DNA from: Pseudomonas sp. KUIN-1
GTDB lineage: Bacteria; Pseudomonadota; Gammaproteobacteria; Pseudomonadales; Pseudomonadaceae
Direction of reading: 5' to 3'
Length of the DNA stretch: 64,000 bases
NCBI RefSeq assembly: GCF_009176725.1
Contig: NZ_AP020337.1
Coordinates: 558,001-622,000, forward strand
Within the stretch, counting starts at the first letter, position 1. Every line of letters starts with the position of its first letter. Shown piece by piece: positions 26,324 through 32,859 of this stretch. The notes under the pieces are model-generated. The model ran no database searches and was not told where the DNA came from. It saw only the letters and a list, made by a program, of their open reading frames with translations. Made by a program: the position numbers and the translations under genes.

Positions 26324-27703
26324 TTACAAAATCCGCACGCGCAGCGACTTGCCCTTGATCTTGCCGTTGTTCAAACGCTCCAGAGCCTGTTTGGCCATGC
26401 TGCGCTCGACGGCAACGTAGGCCTGGAAGTCGAAAATCGCGATCTTGCCGACCTGAGTGCCCGCAATGCCTGCCTCGCCGGTCAATGCGCCGAGGATGTC
26501 GCCCGGACGCAGCTTGTCCTTACGGCCCGAACCGATGCACAGGGTGGTCATGGCGGGCAGCAGCTTGCCGCCTTCCTTGATGCTCAGTCTGTCGTATTGC
26601 TGCCAGTTCAACGGCGCTTTCTGCAACTCTTCGATGGCACGGGCGCGCTGGCTTTCCGACGGGGCCACGAGGCTGACCGCGATGCCTTTCTCGCCGGCAC
26701 GACCGGTACGGCCGACACGGTGAATGTGGATTTCCGAATCACGCGCCAGCTCGACGTTGATCACCATGTCCAGCGCGTCGATATCCAGACCGCGCGCGGC
26801 CACATCAGTGGCGACCAATACCGAAGTGCTGCGGTTGGCGAACATCGCCAGCACTTGATCACGGTCACGCTGTTCCAGATCACCATGCAGGCCGACGGCA
26901 GACATGTCCTTGGCGGTCAGGTGATCGACCACTTCCTGGACCTGCTGCTTGGTGAAGCAGAACGCCACGCAGGACGTCGGACGGAAGTGGCCGAGTACCT
27001 TGACCACCGCTTCCAGGCGCTGCTCCGGGGAGATCTCGTAGAAAATCTGCTCGATCTGGCTGTCGGCGTGCAGCGCTTCGACCTTGACGGTCTGCGGATC
27101 ACGCATGAACTTCGAGGACAACTGCTTGATGCCGACCGGGTAGGTGGCGGAGAACAGCAGGGTCTGACGGCGCTGCGGAGTCTGCTCGATGATGTCGGCG
27201 ATGGCGTCGTAGAAACCCATGTCCAGCATGCGGTCGGCTTCATCGAGAATCAGCGTGTTCAGGCCGTCCAGGACCAGCGAGCCCTTGCGCAAGTGCTGCT
27301 GTATGCGACCCGGAGTGCCGACGATGATGTGCGCGCCATGCTCCAGCGAGCCGATCTGCGGGCCAAAGGACACGCCGCCACACAGGGTCAGGACCTTGAT
27401 GTTGTCCTCGGAACGCGCCAGACGGCGGATTTCCTTGGCCACCTGATCCGCCAGTTCGCGGGTCGGGCACATGACCAGTGCCTGACAACCGAAGAAACGC
27501 GGGTTGATCGGGTTGAGCAGGCCGATGCCGAACGCAGCGGTCTTGCCGCTGCCGGTCTTGGCTTGCGCGATCAGGTCCATGCCCTTGAGGATCACCGGCA
27601 GGCTCTGCGCCTGAATCGGTGTCATTTCGGCATAACCAAGCGACTCCAGGTTAGCCAGCATGGCAGCGGACAGAGGCAGGGAATTGAAAGCGGTGTTAGT
27701 CAC
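26324..27703 (-). CDS. dbpA: ATP-dependent RNA helicase DbpA
   Basis: A DEAD-box helicase of 459 residues. Its motifs are Q-motif MTPIQAQSLP, Walker A AQAKTGSGKTAAFG, PTRELADQ, TPGRIQQHL, LILDEADRMLDMGF, FSATYP, and motif VI HRVGRTGRAGEKG. The C-terminal 75 residues (KDKLRPGDILGALTGEAGI ... NNGKIKGKSLRVRIL) are the DbpA RNA-binding domain that recognises hairpin 92 of 23S rRNA. This marks it as DbpA rather than a general DEAD-box protein; it acts in large-subunit ribosome assembly. I chose the GTG at 27703 (MTNTAFNSLPLS), preceded by AGGT, which matches the usual DbpA N-terminus. An upstream start would add 14 residues with no binding site. Confidence 0.95.
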   Translation of the reverse strand: MTNTAFNSLPLSAAMLANLESLGYAEMTPIQAQSLPVILKGMDLIAQAKTGSGKTAAFGIGLLNPINPRFFGCQALVMCPTRELADQVAKEIRRLARSEDNIKVLTLCGGVSFGPQIGSLEHGAHIIVGTPGRIQQHLRKGSLVLDGLNTLILDEADRMLDMGFYDAIADIIEQTPQRRQTLLFSATYPVGIKQLSSKFMRDPQTVKVEALHADSQIEQIFYEISPEQRLEAVVKVLGHFRPTSCVAFCFTKQQVQEVVDHLTAKDMSAVGLHGDLEQRDRDQVLAMFANRSTSVLVATDVAARGLDIDALDMVINVELARDSEIHIHRVGRTGRAGEKGIAVSLVAPSESQRARAIEELQKAPLNWQQYDRLSIKEGGKLLPAMTTLCIGSGRKDKLRPGDILGALTGEAGIAGTQVGKIAIFDFQAYVAVERSMAKQALERLNNGKIKGKSLRVRIL

Positions 27704-27778
27704 GACGGTGGACCTGCAAAACAAAAATGTCGCGTAGTGTATCACCCGCCAGTCAGACCTGGCACCGCGATAAAGGTC

Positions 27779-27805
27779 GTGGGAGCGAGCTTGCTCGCGA
27801 AGGGG
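27779..27805 (+). repeat. Pseudomonas REP element
   Basis: GTGGGAGCGAGCTTGCTCGC followed by GAAGG is the common REP palindrome of Pseudomonas genomes (GCGAGC-TT-GCTCGC stem). It lies between dbpA and aceF. Such elements occur in many intergenic positions and can stabilise mRNA ends or be targets of RAYT transposases; no RAYT gene is present in this window. Confidence 0.9.
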
Positions 27806-27928
27806 CCCTTACAGTCCCAGAAGATGGGGCGTCTGGACCATGGTCTTCGTGAGCAATGCGGATCGCCGCCCCGGTCACTCCCACAGGATCCAGCAATGAG
27901 CGCGGAGCATGGGCGCGATATCCAGGGC

Positions 27929-27954
27929 AAAAAAATCCCCGCTGGAGGGCGGGG
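27929..27954 (-). terminator. Rho-independent terminator of the aceE-aceF transcript
   Basis: Read on the minus strand, CCCCGC-CCTCCA-GCGGGG is followed directly by ATTTTTTT, a classic intrinsic terminator. It lies about 70 bases after the aceF stop codon. Confidence 0.9.
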
Positions 27955-27994
27955 TTGAGGTTCGAGCGTGGCAGCTCGCAAGGGTGTACAGCAA

Positions 27995-28014
27995 GGCCCG
28001 TCCGGGGACGGGCC
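27995..28014. terminator. GC hairpin directly after aceF
   Basis: GGCCCGTC-CGGG-GACGGGCC is a perfect 8-base-pair stem with a 4-base loop, 9 bases beyond the aceF stop. There is no T-run on the minus strand, so it may protect the 3' end of the mRNA or act together with the true terminator at 27929-27954. Confidence 0.6.
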
Positions 28015-28022
28015 TGCAGGGC

Positions 28023-29687
28023 TTACAGCAGGATTGTGCGGATGTCCGCCAGCAATTCGCTCAAGCGCTTGGTGAAGCGGGCAGCAGCTGCGCCGTTGAT
28101 CACGCGGTGATCGTAGGACAGCGACAGCGGCAGCATCAGTTTCGGCTGGAAGGCTTTGCCGTCCCAGACGGGCTGGATGGTTGCCTTGGAAACACCGAGG
28201 ATCGCCACTTCCGGCGCGTTGACGATCGGCGTGAAGCCGGTGCCGCCAATGTGGCCGAGGCTGGAGATGGTGAAGCACGCGCCCTGCATGTCGTTCGCCG
28301 TCAGTTTCTTGTTGCGCGCCTTTTCCGCCAGTGCGGCGGCTTCGGCGGCCAGTTGCAACAGGCTCTTCTGGTCGACGTCGCGGATGACCGGGACCAGCAG
28401 GCCGTCCGGGGTGTCCACAGCAAAGCCGATGTGCACGTACTTCTTGCGAATCACGGCCTTACCGCTAGGCGCCAGCGAAGCGTTGAAGTCCGGCAGTTCC
28501 TTGAGCAGGTGGGCGCAGGATTTGAGCAGCAGCGGCAGGACGGTCAGCTTGACGCCAGCCTTCTCGGCAGCGCCTTTCTGCGCGACACGGAAAGCTTCCA
28601 GGTCGGTAATGTCGGCCTGGTCGAACTGCGTGACGTGCGGAATGTTCAGCCAGCTGCGGTGCAGACCGGAAGCGCCGAGTTGCATCAGGCGCGTCATCGG
28701 TACTTCTTCGATCTCGCCGAAACGGCTGAAATCGACTTCCGGAATCGGCGGGATGCCCGAGCCGCCGCTTGCGCCGCCTGCTGGAGCTTCCTTGGCCTTC
28801 TGCATCATGGTTTTGACGTAAGCCTGAACGTCTTCTTTCAGCACGCGGCCGTGCGGGCCGGTGGCGCTGACTGCGCTCAGCTCGACGCCGAATTCGCGAG
28901 CCAACTGACGAACGGCCGGGCCTGCATGAACCTTGGCACCGTCTTTGGCCGGAGCCGCCGGAGCCGCTGGAGCCGCTGGCGCAGGTGCTGCTTCTGCTTT
29001 GGGAGCAGGGGCGGCGGGAGCTGCGGCCTCAGCCTTGGCCGGGGCAGCAGCGGGTGCGCTGGCGGCAGGGGCCGGAGCGGCGGCAGGCGCGGCGCCTTCG
29101 ACTTTCAGTTTCAGGATCAGGTCGCCGGTACCGACTTCCTGGTCCAGCTTGACTTCAATGCTCTCGACAACGCCTGCTGCCGGAGAAGGGATCTCCATGC
29201 TGGCCTTGTCGGATTCCAGGGTGATCAGCGACTGATCGGCCTGGATGCTGTCACCGACCTTGACCATCAGTTCGATGATCTTGGCCTTGCCCGACGAACC
29301 GATGTCCGGTACGTGGATGTCCTGAACGCTGGCGCTGGCTGCCGGAGCAGGCTCGGCGGCGGCCGCGGGTGCAGGTGCCGCTTCAGCCGGCTTTTCGGCA
29401 GCAGCAGGGGCAGCGGCAGGTTCGGCAGCAGGTGCCGGGGCCGCAGCCGCTTCGCCTTCCACTTCCAGTTCGAACAGCTCGTCGCCTTCTTTCAGGCGGT
29501 CGCCCAGCTTGACCTTCATGGTCTTGATGACGCCAGCCTTGGGAGCAGGGATTTCCATGCTCGCCTTGTCCGACTCAAGCGTCAGAACGCTCTGGTCGGC
29601 TTCGATGCGATCACCGACCTTGACCATCAATTCAATGACTTCGCCTTCACCGTTGCCGATGTCGGGTACACGAATTAACTCACTCAC
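28023..29687 (-). CDS. aceF: Dihydrolipoamide acetyltransferase (E2) of pyruvate dehydrogenase
   Basis: A 554-residue E2 with two lipoyl domains, at residues 1-75 and about 117-192, each carrying the lipoylated Lys in ESDKASMEIP. Long Ala/Pro-rich flexible linkers join them. The peripheral-subunit binding domain (about 240-280) reads AGPAVRQLAREFGVELSAVS then TGPHGRVLKEDVQAY. The C-terminal catalytic core ends with YDHRVINGAAAARFTKRL. The active-site His is present; the usual Asp of the HxxxDG motif is Asn, as in Azotobacter vinelandii E2p, so this is not a defect. The enzyme moves acetyl groups from the E1 product to CoA within the complex. The GTG at 29687 was chosen because AAGGAGAG stands 6 bases upstream and the protein then starts MSELIRVPDIG. 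It is downstream of aceE with a 142-base gap. Confidence 0.96.
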   Translation of the reverse strand: MSELIRVPDIGNGEGEVIELMVKVGDRIEADQSVLTLESDKASMEIPAPKAGVIKTMKVKLGDRLKEGDELFELEVEGEAAAAPAPAAEPAAAPAAAEKPAEAAPAPAAAAEPAPAASASVQDIHVPDIGSSGKAKIIELMVKVGDSIQADQSLITLESDKASMEIPSPAAGVVESIEVKLDQEVGTGDLILKLKVEGAAPAAAPAPAASAPAAAPAKAEAAAPAAPAPKAEAAPAPAAPAAPAAPAKDGAKVHAGPAVRQLAREFGVELSAVSATGPHGRVLKEDVQAYVKTMMQKAKEAPAGGASGGSGIPPIPEVDFSRFGEIEEVPMTRLMQLGASGLHRSWLNIPHVTQFDQADITDLEAFRVAQKGAAEKAGVKLTVLPLLLKSCAHLLKELPDFNASLAPSGKAVIRKKYVHIGFAVDTPDGLLVPVIRDVDQKSLLQLAAEAAALAEKARNKKLTANDMQGACFTISSLGHIGGTGFTPIVNAPEVAILGVSKATIQPVWDGKAFQPKLMLPLSLSYDHRVINGAAAARFTKRLSELLADIRTILL

Positions 29688-29754
29688 TATGTCTCTCCTT
29701 AGGAGAACCTGTTCACTCACGAATACGCTGGTTCAGTTACAACGAAACAGCGTT

Positions 29755-29788
29755 GGATGCTCATTTACGTCGAGTAAATTCCGCATCC
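29755..29788 (-). promoter_or_regulatory. Hairpin in the aceE-aceF intergenic space
   Basis: GGATGC-TC-ATTTAC-GTCGA-GTAAAT-TCC-GCATCC folds as a two-part stem (6 + 6 pairs, small internal loop) in the 142-base gap between aceE and aceF. It has no T-run, so it is more likely a processing or stability element setting the ratio of E1 to E2 mRNA than a full terminator. This is inference. Confidence 0.5.
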
Positions 29789-29829
29789 TCGGCTGTTTAC
29801 GCTCTGATCAGCGCTCTTGAAGCAGACTC

Positions 29830-32475
29830 TTAGCAGTCCAGTGGATTGCGTTTTTCAGGATCGATACCGAACTTGGCGATGGCTTCCGCCACGACTTTAG
29901 GTTCGATATCGCCACGATCAGCCAAGGCTTCCAGGGCTGCCAGGACCACGAAGTGACGATCGACTTCAAAGAAGTGACGCAGCTTCTTGCGGCTGTCGCT
30001 ACGGCCGAAACCGTCGGTGCCCAGGACTTTGTATTCCTTGGTTGGAACCCACTGACGAATCTGATCAGCGAACAGCTTCATGTAATCCGTCGATGCGATG
30101 ACCGGACCTTTGCGACCGTTCAGGCATTCCTCGACATAGCTCAGCTGCGGCTTCTGGCCAGGGTGCAGGCGGTTGTTGCGCTCTGCAGCCAGACCGTCGC
30201 GACGCAGCTCGTTGAAGCTGGTGACGCTCCACACGTCGGCGCCGATGTTGAACTCGTCACGGAGAATCTTCGCCGCTTCGCGGACTTCACGCAGGATGGT
30301 GCCCGAGCCCAGCAACTGGACGTGGTGCGCCGCTTCCTTGGTGTCTTCTTCGAGCAGGTACATGCCCTTGACGATGCCTTCTTCCACACCGGCCGGCATG
30401 GCTGGCTGGGCGTAGGACTCGTTCATCACGGTCAGGTAGTAGAAAACGTCCTGCTGCTCTTCGAACATCCGGCGCATGCCGTCCTGGATGATCACTGCCA
30501 GTTCATAACCGTAAGTCGGGTCGAAGGTGCGGCAGTTCGGGATGGTCGATGCCAGGATGTGGCTGTGACCGTCTTCGTGCTGCAGGCCTTCACCGTTCAG
30601 CGTGGTACGGCCGGCGGTGCCGCCAATCAGGAAGCCACGGGTACGGCTGTCGCCAGCGGCCCAGGCCAGGTCGCCGATACGCTGGAAACCGAACATCGAG
30701 TAGAAGATGTAGAACGGAATCATCGGCTGGTTGTGGCTGGAATACGAAGTACCGGCAGCGATGAAGGAGGACATGGCGCCCGCTTCGTTGATGCCTTCTT
30801 CGAGGATCTGGCCTTTCTTGTCTTCGCGATAGAACATCACCTGTTCTTTATCGACTGGCTCGTAGAGCTGGCCGACCGACGAGTAGATGCCCAGTTGGCG
30901 GAACATGCCTTCCATACCGAAGGTACGCGCTTCGTCCGGGATGATCGGCACGATGCGCTGACCGATTTCCTTGTCCTTGACCAGTTGCGTCAGGATGCGC
31001 ACGAAGGCCATGGTGGTGGAGATTTCGCGATCGCCCGAGCCATCCAGGATGGCCTTGAGGGTCTCGAGTGGCGGGGTCGGCAGGCTGAAGCTCTGCGCAC
31101 GACGCTGCGGCACGAAACCACCCAGCGCAGCACGACGCTCGCTCAGGTAACGGGCTTCGGCGCTGCCTTCTTCCGGCTTGTAGAACGGCAGGGCTTCGAG
31201 TTCGGAGTCCTTGACCGGGATGTCGAAGCGGTCACGGAAGTGACGCAGGCTGTCGACATCGACCTTTTTGGTGTTGTGCGCAGTGTTTTTCGCTTCACCG
31301 GCGCCGGTGCCATAACCCTTGATGGTCTTGGCCAGAACCACGGTCGGTTGACCCTTGTGGTTGACGGCTTCGTGGTAGGCCGCATAGACCTTGTACGGGT
31401 CGTGGCCGCCACGGTTGAGTTTCCAGATCTCGTCGTCGGACAGATCGGCAACCATGGCCTTGAGTTCAGGCGAGTTGAAGAAGTGCTCGCGGACGAACGC
31501 GCCGTCCTTGGCCTTGTAGTTCTGGTATTCGCCGTCGATGACTTCGTCCATGCGACGTTGCAGGATACCGTCGACGTCCTTGGCCAGCAGTGGGTCCCAG
31601 AAACGGCCCCAGATGACTTTGGTGACGTTCCATTGAGCGCCACGGAACACGCCTTCGAGTTCCTGGATGATCTTGGCGTTGCCGCGAACCGGGCCGTCGA
31701 GGCGCTGCAGGTTGCAGTTGACGACGAAGATCAGGTTGTCGAGCTTCTCGCGACCGGCCAGGGCGATGGCGCCCAGGGATTCCGGCTCGTCGGTCTCGCC
31801 GTCACCCAGGAAGCACCAGACTTTCTGCTTGCCTTCCGGGATGTAACCGCGGTGTTCCAGGTACTTCATGAAGCGCGCCTGGTAGATCGCCTGGATCGGG
31901 CCAAGGCCCATCGATACAGTCGGGAACTGCCAGAAATCCTTCATCAGCCACGGGTGTGGGTAAGAAGACAGGCCATTGCCGTCGACTTCCTGACGGAAGT
32001 TGGTCATTTGCTCTTCGGTGATGCGGCCTTCCATGAACGCACGGGCGTAAACGCCTGGCGATGCGTGACCCTGGAAGTAGATCAGGTCGCCGCCGTGTTC
32101 GTCGGTCGGGGCCTGGAAGAAGTAGTTGAAGCCGATGTCGTACAGCGTGGCGCTGGAGGCGAAGCTGGAGATGTGGCCGCCCAGATCCGGGTCGCCGATG
32201 TTGGTTTTGACAACCATGGCCAATGCGTTCCAGCGCACCAGCGAGCGAATGCGGCGTTCCATGAACAGGTCGCCAGGCATGCGTGCTTCGTGGGTGACAG
32301 GAATGGTGTTGCGATATGGCGTGGTGATGGCGTACGGCAGCTGCGAACCACTACGGGTGGCCAGCTCGCCCAAACGGGTCATCAGGTAGTGAGCGCGGTC
32401 TTCGCCTTCTTTGTCGAGAACCGATTCCAGGGCGTCCAGCCATTCCTGGGTTTCGACGGGATCGAGGTCTTGCAT
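29830..32475 (-). CDS. aceE: Pyruvate dehydrogenase E1 component (homodimeric type)
   Basis: The 881 residues match the gamma-proteobacterial homodimeric E1. The thiamine-diphosphate/Mg motif GDGETDEPESLGAI...N is present, as are HISSFASSATLYDIGFNYFF, YFQGHASPGVYARAFMEGR, DGLSSYPHPWLM-like text and TVVLAKTIKGYGTG. The C-terminal part has DGFGRSDSRKKLRHFFEVDR and FVVLAALEALADRGDI. It decarboxylates pyruvate and acetylates the lipoyl groups of AceF. The start at 32475 (MQDLDPVETQEWLDAL) has GGAG 8 bases upstream; the open frame goes on for 64 codons further without family resemblance. Two GTAGT-N3-ACTAC palindromes 110-180 bases upstream are probable operators. It is divergent from glnE and first in the aceE-aceF unit. 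Confidence 0.97.
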   Translation of the reverse strand: MQDLDPVETQEWLDALESVLDKEGEDRAHYLMTRLGELATRSGSQLPYAITTPYRNTIPVTHEARMPGDLFMERRIRSLVRWNALAMVVKTNIGDPDLGGHISSFASSATLYDIGFNYFFQAPTDEHGGDLIYFQGHASPGVYARAFMEGRITEEQMTNFRQEVDGNGLSSYPHPWLMKDFWQFPTVSMGLGPIQAIYQARFMKYLEHRGYIPEGKQKVWCFLGDGETDEPESLGAIALAGREKLDNLIFVVNCNLQRLDGPVRGNAKIIQELEGVFRGAQWNVTKVIWGRFWDPLLAKDVDGILQRRMDEVIDGEYQNYKAKDGAFVREHFFNSPELKAMVADLSDDEIWKLNRGGHDPYKVYAAYHEAVNHKGQPTVVLAKTIKGYGTGAGEAKNTAHNTKKVDVDSLRHFRDRFDIPVKDSELEALPFYKPEEGSAEARYLSERRAALGGFVPQRRAQSFSLPTPPLETLKAILDGSGDREISTTMAFVRILTQLVKDKEIGQRIVPIIPDEARTFGMEGMFRQLGIYSSVGQLYEPVDKEQVMFYREDKKGQILEEGINEAGAMSSFIAAGTSYSSHNQPMIPFYIFYSMFGFQRIGDLAWAAGDSRTRGFLIGGTAGRTTLNGEGLQHEDGHSHILASTIPNCRTFDPTYGYELAVIIQDGMRRMFEEQQDVFYYLTVMNESYAQPAMPAGVEEGIVKGMYLLEEDTKEAAHHVQLLGSGTILREVREAAKILRDEFNIGADVWSVTSFNELRRDGLAAERNNRLHPGQKPQLSYVEECLNGRKGPVIASTDYMKLFADQIRQWVPTKEYKVLGTDGFGRSDSRKKLRHFFEVDRHFVVLAALEALADRGDIEPKVVAEAIAKFGIDPEKRNPLDC

Positions 32476-32586
32476 GGCTTGCTCCAGGGCGGAAAGGCTT
32501 CCAGAATCGGTTGCCTGAGTTTGCGACTGGCCTTGTGGGCAGACGACATAAATTCTTGGATTTCCGGAGGGTGGGATCCGGCGGCG

Positions 32587-32601
32587 TGTAGTTTTACTAC
32601 A
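32587..32601. promoter_or_regulatory. Palindromic operator 1 upstream of aceE (FadR/PdhR-type GntR site)
   Basis: TGTAGT-TTT-ACTACA is a perfect 15-base palindrome with the GT-N3-AC core common to FadR-subfamily GntR regulators such as PdhR and LldR. Its centre is about 119 bases upstream of the aceE start codon. A pyruvate- or lactate-sensing GntR protein is the obvious candidate, but none is encoded in this window. Confidence 0.65.
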
Positions 32602-32639
32602 AATCGACGACGATTTCAGCCCTCCGAGTATCGGACCCA

Positions 32640-32652
32640 GTAGTAAAACTAC
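32640..32652. promoter_or_regulatory. Palindromic operator 2 upstream of aceE
   Basis: GTAGT-AAA-ACTAC is a second copy of the palindrome, in the opposite spacer orientation. Together the two 14-base arms form a perfect long inverted repeat. The centres are 52 bases apart, near five helical turns, which suits cooperative binding by two dimers on the same DNA face. Confidence 0.65.
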
Positions 32653-32859
32653 AGAGAAGCGACTCAATCGCTCCTGTTGGCGTGTAGCTTAAAACGTTAC
32701 TGTTGATCGCTATTGAATATCTTGCAGGGAAAAAGCGGATTTTTATGCTTCTAATTTGATTTTTCCAGCAATTTATAACCTTTGTTCGACAAGCGGTGCT
32801 GGCAGACGCGTCTCGCCGTAACGACGGACGGGCGTCTGCACGCCGATCAAGGATAGACC

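Larger units (their letters stand above)
27704..28022. other. Intergenic region between aceF and dbpA (REP element, hairpins)
   Basis: This 319-base stretch contains no gene I can support. It starts with the dbpA upstream region, then a REP element (27779-27805), a GC-rich stretch and two hairpins near the end of aceF, listed separately. CACTCCCACAGGATCC (about 27876) may be the inverted partner of the REP. Confidence 0.6.
32476..32859. other. Divergent aceE/glnE intergenic region
   Basis: This 384-base region holds the aceE leader, two palindromic operators (32587-32601 and 32640-32652) and an AT-rich stretch at about 32690-32790 (TTGATCGCTATTGAATATCT, TTTTTATGCTTCTAATTTG) likely to include promoter elements. 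No coding sequence is supported. A good start for glnE is at 32860, preceded by AAGGATAG. Confidence 0.7.

Noticed and set aside
28023..28110. Asn instead of Asp in the AceF active-site motif DHRVINGA
   Set aside because: The same Asn is known in Azotobacter vinelandii E2p (Asn614), so it is normal for this branch.
27909..29678. A 589-codon plus-strand frame with Gly/Arg/Ser-rich parts opposite aceF
   Set aside because: It mirrors the Ala/Pro-rich linkers of AceF on the complementary strand, so it is not an independent gene.
29953..32643. A very long open frame (896 codons) on the plus strand opposite aceE
   Set aside because: It is antisense to a fully conserved aceE. Its protein has no recognisable motif, and such frames are common in GC-rich genes with strong third-position bias.
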